Below are positions 14,225 through 22,043 of a DNA stretch of 64,000 bases, piece after piece. The notes beneath the pieces are model-generated. The model was not told the DNA's origin and did no database searches. It saw only the letters and a program-made list of their open reading frames with translations. Position numbers and translations under genes: made by a program. Each line of letters begins with the position of its first letter. Position 1 is the first letter of the stretch. Source of the DNA: Novosphingobium sp. (GTDB taxonomy: Bacteria; Pseudomonadota; Alphaproteobacteria; Sphingomonadales; Sphingomonadaceae); the NCBI GenBank assembly GCA_024236175.1, contig JACKKY010000001.1, positions 1,178,001-1,242,000 of the forward strand, written 5' to 3'.

Positions 14225-16246
14225 ATGGCTGTCGAGAAAGAGCGGGATTGGTGGGCAAAGGTCGTTGATCATCCCTACTTCTGGTTCCTCGCCCCCGTGG
14301 CTTCTGCCCTCGGCATCCCAGGGCTGATTTCAACGTTCACATCCGATAGCTTGGAGCTAGCCTTCAGCATAGGCGTAATCGCTCCGATCGCCATCATCTT
14401 CTCAATAGTTGTGGCTCGAGCCAATGTTAACGCACAACTGCTTGATCCATCTGAAGTATGCCATTTTTACCCCTTCGGACGTGACGTCGCGCGTGAAGGG
14501 AAGCTTTTACGACTTCAGCAGGACGACCGTCTGAATGCGCTGAGGGAAAGCCTAGAAGCGGGCTCGACGCTGATCCTGCTAGTTGGCAAAAGCGGTGCGG
14601 GGAAGTCCACGCTACTAAGAGACATTTCTGCTTCGGTCAGGGCTGACCTCTTGGTCGCCGAGAGCTCGATGCGTCACATGATCTCTCGGGTTCGACGCGC
14701 CCTAAGCGATCCTCTGAACTCCGTCATCGCCATCGATCAAGCCGAACGATTGAATGCAGCGATCGAGAGTCTTGATCACTCCCAGAGAATCGATGTCGAG
14801 GAGCTCATCAAGACCGCTGAAGAGAGCAAGAAGCAGATATTGTTGTCGGTTCGCTCGGACATGCTCGACTCTATCTTGGAAATTACCGCGCCGTACGAAC
14901 CTACGATGCACTATGTTGGAGGCATTCGTTTTGATGATGACTCCGAGGAAACGCGCGAATTGATAGCTAGGTTCGATGCGATAGGCCTGGCGGAAGACGA
15001 GCTAGTTTCATTAAGAAGTTCACTGAACGATCAAAAGGAAGTGATTCCTTTCTGCATTCAAACAGCGGGCTATTTAGTTGAAACTCTCAGTCAACTTGAG
15101 CGCCGAAAGCACTTCCCGGAATTGCGTATTGATGAGCATTCGATCGAAGTATATCTGGAGTTGATCTATCGGAAGTATGCTTCGATCGATCTCAATCCAG
15201 ATTTGCAGTTGCATGCTGAAGCGACACTCTTCGCTATCTGCATGTTCAACCGACGTTTTGGTGCGTCGATTGACGAAGAGCTTGTTTGCCAAGCGACGTC
15301 AATGCCGATGTCCGATGTCCGACGAGCAACAGACTTTCTATTGAGTGTGGGCGTCATCGAATCCGCCGAGTCTCGAAACGCAAGCTACTTTGTATCGCAT
15401 GACCTAATTTCAAGGGAGGTTATCGACAAAGAGCCACGCCAAATCAGAGAAGACTATCGTGTCGCGATGACTGAGATCATAAGCAACCCTTCGACAGCGA
15501 GGACATTTCCTTTGACTGAGAAGGAAGTTAATCCGTTTCATCGCTTCTTCACAAGCTCGGTCGGTGGTCAATACCTTTTTTCTCTACCTTTGATATCGAT
15601 CTGGATCGCAGTTGCTGCTTATGGATTCCGCCTGCAAAATGATGCAGCAGCCTTCTCCCTACAAGAGAGAGTGCCAGAATGGCTTTTTTATGCAGGTGGC
15701 ACGATGGAAATACCGTACTCGACCTACTCGTTCTTTCCGATATTTTTTACGTTATACTGTTGGATCATCTTCATGTATGGTGTTGATCGTGGTTATTTTC
15801 ATTATATTTGGAAAGAAGGCGGCATATCGACGATATCATACCTTCTTATTTATATCGCAGGCTCGATTGGAATTTGCATTGGCTTCCTCTCAAGCGTTGC
15901 CCCCGCGATCTTCCCATTCGGAGTAATCATCCCTGGTACGCTGATCGCGATAGCATATTGTGATGCTTACTTGCGTCTAGCAGACCAAAAAAGCACGTAT
16001 GCAAGATATTGTTTTAGGTTCGCCTGGCAGACATTTCTAAACATGACGATCGGTATTTCTGCATTCTATCTCGTTTTTCGAGTTCTAAATGAAAACACCG
16101 AATTAGGTCGTGACACAGAGAACGTGATCATCATTTGGACGGTCGCAGCGATTTTCTCACTTTTCGCCTACGCGATGCGGGAGCGTCAAGGTTCAGAGGT
16201 GGGGCGTTGGGTTCTTCTGTCTGTTTTTCGTGCTTCGAGATGCTAG
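14225..16246 (+). CDS. Membrane-anchored nSTAND-like P-loop NTPase
   Basis: A 673-residue protein. Two hydrophobic helices lie near residues 21-38 and 44-66. A P-loop domain follows: Walker A GKSGAGKS at 121-128, Walker B VIAIDQAE at 167-174, and a sensor-like ILLSVRSDMLDSI at 206-218. The IDQ-x-E and RSD pair is what nSTAND ATPases show. A helical or winged-helix region runs to ~400, and about six further membrane helices lie between 445 and 651. The start at 14225 has gggggatt upstream. STAND proteins sense a trigger and then activate an effector; together with the adjacent patatin this suggests an abortive-infection pair. Function is inferred; no close named family is recognised. Confidence 0.78.
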   Translation: MAVEKERDWWAKVVDHPYFWFLAPVASALGIPGLISTFTSDSLELAFSIGVIAPIAIIFSIVVARANVNAQLLDPSEVCHFYPFGRDVAREGKLLRLQQDDRLNALRESLEAGSTLILLVGKSGAGKSTLLRDISASVRADLLVAESSMRHMISRVRRALSDPLNSVIAIDQAERLNAAIESLDHSQRIDVEELIKTAEESKKQILLSVRSDMLDSILEITAPYEPTMHYVGGIRFDDDSEETRELIARFDAIGLAEDELVSLRSSLNDQKEVIPFCIQTAGYLVETLSQLERRKHFPELRIDEHSIEVYLELIYRKYASIDLNPDLQLHAEATLFAICMFNRRFGASIDEELVCQATSMPMSDVRRATDFLLSVGVIESAESRNASYFVSHDLISREVIDKEPRQIREDYRVAMTEIISNPSTARTFPLTEKEVNPFHRFFTSSVGGQYLFSLPLISIWIAVAAYGFRLQNDAAAFSLQERVPEWLFYAGGTMEIPYSTYSFFPIFFTLYCWIIFMYGVDRGYFHYIWKEGGISTISYLLIYIAGSIGICIGFLSSVAPAIFPFGVIIPGTLIAIAYCDAYLRLADQKSTYARYCFRFAWQTFLNMTIGISAFYLVFRVLNENTELGRDTENVIIIWTVAAIFSLFAYAMRERQGSEVGRWVLLSVFRASRC

Positions 16247-16280
16247 ACTGGCACGCTGACGAGAAGCCAGCATCGCGGCA

Positions 16281-17466
16281 TCATTTCAGCCCATCAAGAT
16301 AGTCGCTCCACCACTGAGCCATCTTGACGCGCTCATCCCAGTAGTTCCCGCGATTGTAGACGCCGCGAATGGCATTGCTGTCGCCATGGGCCAGAGCGCG
16401 CTCAATCGCGTCTGGGTGCCAGAGCCCGCTTTCGTTGAGCATGGTCGAGGCGGTCGAGCGCAGGCCGTGTGCAGTGACTTCGTCCTTGGTGAAGCCCATA
16501 CGCCGAAATGCTGCATTGATCGTGTTCTCGCTCATGGGACGTTGGCTCGTGTGGAACGCTGGGAAGATGTAGCCCTTGCTGCCGGTAATCGATCTCAGTT
16601 CTCGAAACAAATCTAGCACCTGGCGTGATAGCGGCACCACATGGGTCCGGCGCGCCTTCATCTTGCCTTCCGGAATTGTCCAGATGGCCTTGTCCCAATC
16701 GATCTCGTTCCACTCGCCGTGGCGAAGCTCGCCGGGTCGCACAAAGACATGCGGTGCGATCTTCAGCGCGAATTTCGTCGCCGGGTAGCATTCGAAATCA
16801 TCGATAGCGCGGAGTAGCCCGCCCAACTTCTCAGGCTCAAGGATCGCCGCGTAGTGCCGTGCTTTTGGCGTGACCAGTGCGCCCTGCAGGATCGATGTTG
16901 GATCGGTTTGGCACTGGCCAAGCGCGGCCCCATACCGGAACACCCGGCTTGCGAAGGAGCGGCATTTCTTCGCGGTTTCGAGATTGCCTTTGGCTTCGAG
17001 CTTCTTGAGCGCCGCCAGCATTAGTTGCGGATCGACATCGTTGATTCGGCATATTACCGATCGCGGGCTTGAGCAGCTGGAGGAACCAGCGCGCCTTGCG
17101 CAGCGTGGCCTCGGCCCTTCCTTCGGGCACCATCTTCTCGTCGATGTACTTGTTTGCGATGACCTCGAAGGTGTTCTCAGCGCCTAGCTTGATCCTGGCC
17201 TTCTTGCGCTTCCGCTCCAGCATTGGATCAATGCCATCGGAGACCTTAAGCCGCGCTCGGTCGCGAAGCTGGCGCGCTTGCGACAAGCTGACCTCTGGGA
17301 ACGCGCCGATGGGCAGCTTTTTTTCCTTTCCGCCGAAGCGGTACTTGAAATACCAGAGCTTGGAGCCGTTCGGCTTCACCAGCAGCAACAGGCCACGCGA
17401 GTCGTATTTCTTGTACGATTTGTCGGCAGCCCGGAAGCCTTTGATTTCCTGCACATTGAGGCTCAT
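16281..17466 (-). pseudogene. P4-type tyrosine integrase, frameshifted
   Basis: Two overlapping frames together make one integrase of ~395 residues. The N-terminal half (start at 17466; MSLNVQEIKGFRAADKSY, then the DUF4102-type arm-binding domain) is readable to about 17050. The catalytic half (RPGELRHGEWNEIDW, then HGLRSTASTML, tail Tyr in YNRGN) is in another frame. The shift is one extra T in the pair 17045-17046: removing it restores ...GNMPINDVDPQLMLAAL. The gene points away from tRNA-Leu, 178 nt from it, as usual for island integrases. Either the gene is dead or this is a sequencing error. Confidence 0.88.
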
Positions 17467-17468
17467 TT

Positions 17469-17531
17469 GGGGGCCTCACTTTTCTGCAAGTTGGGGCCTT
17501 TTGAGCTGGAGCCCCCAGCCGAGGCCCCCAG
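17469..17531. repeat. Arm-type repeat cluster by the integrase start
   Basis: GGGGGCCTCAC (17469-17479), GGGGCC (about 17493), GCCCCCAG (17511-17518) and GAGGCCCCCAG (17521-17531) lie just upstream of the integrase start. Matching GTGAGGCCCCC (8070-8080) and GCCCCCAG (8087-8094) lie near the left end. Integrases of this class use such distal sites together with the core att site. Confidence 0.5.
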
Positions 17532-17643
17532 ACACGTTGGAACGAAGCGGAACAAAACAAGACCTCGCTTTCTGCGCTAGAGGTCAAGAATGGCAGAATT
17601 CCGACATTTCTGCAATGTTTTGGAACATTCTGATGAGAACAAA

Positions 17644-17731
17644 TGGTGCCCAGAAGAGGACTCGAACCTCCACGCCCTTTCGAGCGCCGCCACCTGAAGA
17701 CGGTGCGTCTACCAATTCCGCCATCTGGGCA
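17644..17731 (-). tRNA. tRNA-Leu (anticodon CAG), island integration site
   Basis: An 88-nt class II tRNA with encoded CCA. The acceptor arms TGCCCAG/CTGGGCA pair, the D-region GGCGGAATTGGTAGACGC is typical of tRNA-Leu, the anticodon loop TTCAGGT gives CAG, and there is a long variable arm. The right att copy (17651-17668) is its T-arm and acceptor 3' part, so the gene stays intact after integration. Confidence 0.96.
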
Positions 17732-17733
17732 CA

Positions 17734-17755
17734 GGGGTGCGAATTTGCGCACCCC
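17734..17755. repeat. Hairpin abutting the tRNA-Leu 5' end
   Basis: GGGGTGCG/CGCACCCC, eight perfect base pairs with a 6-nt loop, lies two nucleotides upstream of the mature tRNA-Leu(CAG) 5' end (minus-strand sense). It is part of the tRNA precursor leader or of a terminator for upstream transcription. Confidence 0.5.
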
Positions 17756-17924
17756 GCAAGGTAGGAGCGCGCCGATAGCGGGGCAGGCATCGGCTTGTCA
17801 ACGACATCCTTGCATCCGCAAGGCCGGTTTGTGCGGTTGCCCACGGCAAGCCGTTCGTGCAAAGGGCAGCAGAGAATCCCCGCCAGTTCACCGCTTGTCC
17901 AACGGCGAAAGGAAGCGACAGATC

Positions 17925-18890
17925 ATGACCCGAAGCGCGGATATGTCCCTGGCCGGCAAGGTCGTCACCGTTCTGGGCGGCAGCGGGTTTTTCGGGCGCC
18001 ACCTCGCCCAGGAGCTGCTGGCGCGCGGCGCGCGGCTGCGCATCGCCTGCCGCAACCCGCAGCGGGCCTTCTCGATCAAGCCGCTCGGCAATCTCGGCCA
18101 GGTCCAGTTCGCCCGCTGCGACGTGACCCGGCCGGAGACGCTGCCGGCCGTCCTTTCCGGCTCGGATGCGGTGGTCAACCTGGTCGGTGCCTTCTCGGGC
18201 GACCTCGACGCGCTGCAGGGCTACGGGGCCGGCCTCATCGCCAAGGCTGCGCGAAGCGCGGGCGCCTCCGCCTTCGTCCATATCTCGGCGCTGGGTTGCG
18301 ACGCCGATTCGCCGGTCGACTACGCGCGGACCAAGGCTGTCGGCGAAGAGGCCGTGCGCAAGGCGTTCCCGGGCGCAAGCATCCTCAGGCCCTCGATCCT
18401 GTTCGGCCCCGACGACGATTTCGTGATGATGTTCGCCGGACTGATTTCCGTCTTTCCCGTACTTCCTGTCTTCGGCCCCGAAGCCAGGTTGCAGCCGGTC
18501 TTCGTCGACGACGTCGCGGCCGGCATCGCCAATATCCTTGCCGACAGCGAGAAGCTTGGCGGCAAGACCTACGAGGCCGCCGGTCCCGAAGTGATCACCA
18601 TGCTCGAACTCAACGAGCGGATCGCACAGGCGCAAGGCAGGCAGCGGCTGTTCGTCGAGCTGCCCGACACTGTTTCCGGCGCGTTCGCCACGCTGACCGG
18701 CTGGCTGCCCGGAGCGCCGATCACGCGCGACCAGTTCGAGCTGCTCAGGGCGGGCAATGTCGCGACCGGCAAGCGTCCCTCGCTGAAAGCGCTTGGCCTC
18801 GCCGTGCGGCCTCTCGGCCTGTTCCTCGAACGGTGGATGGTGCGCTTCCGCAAGCACGGACGCTTCGGAGAGAAGGCTTCCGTGCGTTGA
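17925..18890 (+). CDS. NDUFA9-like NAD(P)-binding epimerase/reductase
   Basis: A 321-residue atypical short-chain dehydrogenase. The Rossmann motif VLGGSGFFGRH (GGxGFxG) is at ~18-28. Residues HISALG and YARTK-x2-E follow the pattern of the complex I subunit NDUFA9 and related alphaproteobacterial proteins, which bind NADPH and may help complex I assembly. The ATG at 17925 has gaaaggaag upstream; a second ATG at 17943 is possible. It stands alone between tRNA-Leu and a large bidirectional hairpin. Confidence 0.82.
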   Translation: MTRSADMSLAGKVVTVLGGSGFFGRHLAQELLARGARLRIACRNPQRAFSIKPLGNLGQVQFARCDVTRPETLPAVLSGSDAVVNLVGAFSGDLDALQGYGAGLIAKAARSAGASAFVHISALGCDADSPVDYARTKAVGEEAVRKAFPGASILRPSILFGPDDDFVMMFAGLISVFPVLPVFGPEARLQPVFVDDVAAGIANILADSEKLGGKTYEAAGPEVITMLELNERIAQAQGRQRLFVELPDTVSGAFATLTGWLPGAPITRDQFELLRAGNVATGKRPSLKALGLAVRPLGLFLERWMVRFRKHGRFGEKASVR

Positions 18891-18922
18891 CCGGATCAGG
18901 CTACGTCTGATCCTCGGCCACC

Positions 18923-18996
18923 CACCGCCCCGCGCCCCCTCCCGGCCACCCAGACATGGTACCCTATGGGTGGCCGGGAGGGGGCGCGGGGCGGTG
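18923..18996. terminator. 30-bp perfect palindrome, probable bidirectional terminator
   Basis: Arms 18923-18952 and 18967-18996 are exact reverse complements over 30 bp, with a 14-nt loop containing GGTACC. The arms are almost pure G/C. It lies between convergent genes (NDUFA9-like and FzlA-like). A bidirectional terminator is the simplest reading. It has no U-tract, and the arms are unusually long. Confidence 0.75.
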
Positions 18997-19037
18997 AGTG
19001 GTGCAAGCCGTGAGGCAGTCACGGCGGACCATGCACT

Positions 19038-19709
19038 TCACGCATCGACTTCCGAATAATGACTGGGCGGCTGGATCACTTCCATCCGTTCCGACAGCAA
19101 CGGGCGGAAGCTCGGGCGGCTCTTCATCGTCGAATACCAGCCCTGCGCCTGCTCGTGCGATTTCCAGTCGATGCCACCGAGGTAGTCGGCAACCGAAATC
19201 TGGGCTGCCGCCGCGAGGTCCGCCAAAGTCATCGTCGCGCCGGCCAGCCAGGGGCGATGATCGACGAGGTAGTCGATGTAATACAGATGCTCATGCGCCA
19301 GCCGCATCGCCTCGCGCAGGATTCGCGAATCGGGTGACTGACGCATGACGAGGCGCTTTTTCATGCGTTCGTGCATCAGCGGCCCCGTCACGTCGCCGAA
19401 GAAATTCTCGTCGAACAACGCGACCAGCCGCCGGATTTCCGCGCGATTGGCGGCGGTGCCGTTGATCAGGGGCGTGCGGTCGACGGTCTCCTCGAAATAT
19501 TCGCAGATCGCCCGGCTGTCGCACAGGGTAACGCCGCGCTCGGGATCATGCACCACCGGCGTGCGCCCGGCCGGGTTCATGGCAAGGAAATCGTCGCGCC
19601 CTTCCCAGGGGTTTTCGCGCCACAGCTCATAGCCGATGCCCTTCTCGCTCATCAGCAGCCGCAGCTTGCGGCTGAACGCGCAAAGGGGGAACTGATAGAG
19701 CTGCCACAT
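19038..19709 (-). CDS. fzlA: GST-fold protein, FzlA-like (FtsZ-binding)
   Basis: A 223-residue glutathione-S-transferase-fold protein. The N-terminal thioredoxin-like half begins MWQLYQFPLCAFSRKLRLLMSEKG and contains NPAGRTPVV; the helical C-terminal half ends with KSRPSFRPLLSERM. That tail and the length match my recollection of the alphaproteobacterial FzlA group, which in Caulobacter binds FtsZ and promotes constriction instead of conjugating glutathione. An ordinary GST is the alternative. The ATG at 19709 is chosen because the domain begins there; the frame extends six codons more. It converges on the NDUFA9-like gene across the 30-bp palindrome. Confidence 0.72.
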   Translation of the reverse strand: MWQLYQFPLCAFSRKLRLLMSEKGIGYELWRENPWEGRDDFLAMNPAGRTPVVHDPERGVTLCDSRAICEYFEETVDRTPLINGTAANRAEIRRLVALFDENFFGDVTGPLMHERMKKRLVMRQSPDSRILREAMRLAHEHLYYIDYLVDHRPWLAGATMTLADLAAAAQISVADYLGGIDWKSHEQAQGWYSTMKSRPSFRPLLSERMEVIQPPSHYSEVDA

Positions 19710-19856
19710 GACGGTTCTATGGCCCAACGGTGGCGGGGCCGTCCACCCGTCCCGATGCCTCGTCGTTGCGAAATCAGGTGGATAAAAGAGCCTTTGACCC
19801 CGCTACGCAGGACGATAAGAACCGGTCTCAACCACAGCTGTAACGGAGAAGATCCT

Positions 19857-20237
19857 ATGTACACCCATGTCGTCGTGGGCAGCAACGACCTGCAGAAATC
19901 GAAACAGTTCTACGACGCGGTATTCACCGCGATCGGCGGAAGCGAGGGAATGGATATGGGCGAGCGGATCGCCTACGCCCACAACGGCCTGAACTTCATG
20001 GTGACCAAGCCGATCAACGGCGAGCCGGCGACCTATGCCAATGGCGGCACGATCGGCTTTTCCATGACCGGCCCCGAGCAGGCGGATGCATGGCATGCGG
20101 CGGGCGTCTCCAATGGCGGCACCACTTGCGAGGATCCTCCGGGCGAGCGGGACCTGGGTTTCGCCAAGCTCTATCTCGCCTATCTGCGCGACCCCGACGG
20201 CAACAAGCTGTGCGCCATGTTCCCCATGGGACAGTGA
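19857..20237 (+). CDS. VOC/glyoxalase-fold protein
   Basis: A 126-residue single-domain vicinal-oxygen-chelate protein: HVVVGSNDLQKSKQFYDAVF at the start and the YLRDPDGNKLCAMF signature at the end. Such proteins include glyoxalase I-like lyases, dioxygenases and resistance proteins; the substrate is not visible. The ATG at 19857 has ggagaagatcc upstream. A second VOC gene follows after 12 nt, probably a tandem duplication, since both share GNKL and NGGT elements. Confidence 0.85.
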   Translation: MYTHVVVGSNDLQKSKQFYDAVFTAIGGSEGMDMGERIAYAHNGLNFMVTKPINGEPATYANGGTIGFSMTGPEQADAWHAAGVSNGGTTCEDPPGERDLGFAKLYLAYLRDPDGNKLCAMFPMGQ

Positions 20238-20249
20238 GGAGAAGGCGCG

Positions 20250-20639
20250 ATGCACCTGCTGAACCTGCGGATCGGCTGCAACGACATGGATAAGGCGCGG
20301 AGCTTCTACGACGCGACCTTCGGCGCGCTGGGCCTGCCGGCGAGCAACACGCCGAAGGAGTATCCGATCCTCCTCTACAAGCTGCCGGGCGGACCGAATT
20401 TCGCGATCGGGCCGGCGCGGGACGGAAATCCCGCGACTCACGCCAATGGCGGGACGATCCTGTTCGCCGCGGACAGCGACGACCAGGTCGCCGCCTGGCA
20501 CGCGGCCGGCCTGGCCAACGGCGGGACCTGCGAAGGTCAGCCCGAACCCAAGCCGCAGGCACGCGGTGCGTTCGGCGCCTATCTGCGCGATCCCGACGGC
20601 AACAAGCTGGCTGCCTATCACGGTCTGGAAATGGGCTGA
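20250..20639 (+). CDS. VOC/glyoxalase-fold protein (second copy)
   Basis: A 129-residue VOC protein related to the one directly upstream (LRIGCNDMDKARSFYDATFGALG ... AYLRDPDGNKLAAYHGLEMG). It has gaggagaaggcg before the ATG. It probably forms a dimer or, with its neighbour, a heterodimer; that is speculation. FdhD follows 6 nt later, so all three genes are probably one transcript. Confidence 0.85.
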   Translation: MHLLNLRIGCNDMDKARSFYDATFGALGLPASNTPKEYPILLYKLPGGPNFAIGPARDGNPATHANGGTILFAADSDDQVAAWHAAGLANGGTCEGQPEPKPQARGAFGAYLRDPDGNKLAAYHGLEMG

Positions 20640-20645
20640 CCGCGC

Positions 20646-21419
20646 ATGGTGCAGGTGGCCTCTGTCTTCCCGGACGGGAGCCGCCGCACCGTCAGCCGTG
20701 AATGGGTTCCGGAAGCACCGGTTGCGCTGGAATTCAACGGATTGTCCTATGCGGTGATGATGGCCACTCCGGCCGACCTCGCCGACTTCGCAACCGGCTT
20801 CGCGCTCGGGGAAGGCCTGGCCGCGAATGCCGGCGACGTGAGCGACATCGCCGTCTCGGAAGTCGACAATGGCTGGATTCTGCGCGCGACGCTTGCGAGC
20901 CTCGGCGTGGACCAGCTCGGCGAGCGAGTGCGCGCCCGCGTGGCGGAATCGAGCTGCGGATTGTGCGGCATCGAGAATCTCGAGGCTGTCGCAAAGCCGC
21001 TGCCGCCGGTCGCCTCGCATGCGCCCCTCGATCCCGGCGCGATCTTCGCGGCGCTTGGCGAACTAAGGAGCCGCCAGCCGCTTGCGGACGCCACCGGCGG
21101 TGCCCATGCCGCCGCCTGGGCCGATACGGAAGGGGGCATCGGCTGCGTGCGCGAAGATGTCGGGCGGCACAACGCGCTCGACAAGCTCACCGGCGCGATG
21201 GCGCGGGCGGGCCGTCCGCTCTCGCCCGGCTTCGTGCTTTCCACCGCCCGTTGCAGCTATGAAATCGTCGAGAAGGCGGTTCGCGGCGGCGCGACGGCGC
21301 TGGTCACCATTTCGCTGCCGACGACGATGGCCGCTGAACGTGCGGCGGCGGCCGGCCTGAGCCTGTGGGCGCTGGCGCGAGAAGACAGCGTCTTGCTGGT
21401 GAACGACGGCTCGGATTGA
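20646..21419 (+). CDS. fdhD: Sulfur carrier protein FdhD
   Basis: A 257-residue FdhD protein. It transfers sulfur from the cysteine desulfurase to the molybdenum cofactor of formate dehydrogenase-type enzymes. The catalytic pair is in SSCGLCGIENL, and the family blocks GGIGCVREDVGRHNALDKL and STARCSYEIVEKA are present. No formate dehydrogenase gene is in the window, so its client is elsewhere. It converges on metW with 33 nt between stops. Confidence 0.93.
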   Translation: MVQVASVFPDGSRRTVSREWVPEAPVALEFNGLSYAVMMATPADLADFATGFALGEGLAANAGDVSDIAVSEVDNGWILRATLASLGVDQLGERVRARVAESSCGLCGIENLEAVAKPLPPVASHAPLDPGAIFAALGELRSRQPLADATGGAHAAAWADTEGGIGCVREDVGRHNALDKLTGAMARAGRPLSPGFVLSTARCSYEIVEKAVRGGATALVTISLPTTMAAERAAAAGLSLWALAREDSVLLVNDGSD

Positions 21420-21452
21420 CGCCGGGGCAAGCAGACGGCGCCGAAACGGTCG

Positions 21453-22043
21453 CTATCGCGAAACCAGGAATATCGCATGCTCGGCGCGGAAATTGGCCGC
21501 CGCCTCGCCCATGTGCCTGTCGCCCGCCAGGAACCATGCCCGCTCGATCGTGATCCCGCGCTCGGCCGCCAGCGCGCGAAAATCGGAAATCGTCAGGTGG
21601 TGGATATTGGGCGTCTCGTACCAGGCGACGGGCAGCAGGCGCGTCACCGGCATGCGCCCGCCCCACAGCAGGGAAAGCCGCACCCGCCAGTGGGCGAAAT
21701 TGGGAAAGCTCACGAATGCCCGCCGACCGATGCGCAGCAAGTCTTCGAGCACCCGGTCCGGCCGCTTGGTGGTCTGCAGCGTCTGGCTGAGGATGGCGTA
21801 GTCGAAGGATGCGTCCGGATAGAAAACCAAGTCCCTGTCCGCATCGCCCTGGATCACCGACAGGCCCTTGGCGACGCAATCGGCGACGTTTTCGGCATCG
21901 ATTTCCATGCCGTGGACATTGCAGCCCCGCTCGTCCCTCAGCGCGGCAAGGAGCACCCCGTCACCACAGCCGATATCGAGCACGCGGCTTCCAGGCTCGA
22001 CATTTCGGGCAATGATCGCAAGATCGGGACGAAGCCGGCTCAT
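21453..22043 (-). CDS. metW: Methionine biosynthesis protein MetW
   Basis: A 196-residue methyltransferase-fold protein with the SAM-binding motif VLDIGCGDGVLL at ~20-31 and the MetW-typical FPNFAHWRVRLSLLWGGRMPVT block. MetW works with MetX and is needed for homoserine acylation in several proteobacteria. It ends a minus-strand run metX-GNAT-metW in which adjacent genes overlap by 4 nt (ATGA here), so translation is coupled. Confidence 0.93.
   Translation of the reverse strand: MSRLRPDLAIIARNVEPGSRVLDIGCGDGVLLAALRDERGCNVHGMEIDAENVADCVAKGLSVIQGDADRDLVFYPDASFDYAILSQTLQTTKRPDRVLEDLLRIGRRAFVSFPNFAHWRVRLSLLWGGRMPVTRLLPVAWYETPNIHHLTISDFRALAAERGITIERAWFLAGDRHMGEAAANFRAEHAIFLVSR

Larger units (their letters stand above)
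8003..17668. mobile_element. Genomic island integrated in the tRNA-Leu(CAG) 3' end
   Basis: The two ends carry the identical 18-mer CAGAAGAGGACTCGAACC. The right copy is part of the tRNA-Leu(CAG) gene and the left copy is free-standing. A tyrosine integrase of the P4 type lies beside the tRNA and an AlpA-type regulator lies inside, the standard plan of tRNA-borne islands. The cargo is an SNase/zinc-finger nuclease, a PD-(D/E)XK-like protein, Fic, small mobilisation-type genes, a patatin and a membrane NTPase. The patatin/NTPase part is visibly more AT-rich than the host. No complete conjugation genes are present. The integrase reading frame is broken, so the island may be fixed. Confidence 0.88.

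Noticed and set aside
16837..17021. Two separate recombinase genes instead of one integrase
   Set aside because: The two frames overlap and join into one integrase of normal length after removal of a single base; neither alone has both arm-binding and catalytic domains.
17709..19022. 437-codon frame antisense to the NDUFA9-like gene
   Set aside because: The plus-strand gene has a Rossmann motif and ribosome-binding site; the antisense frame crosses tRNA-Leu and the 30-bp palindrome.
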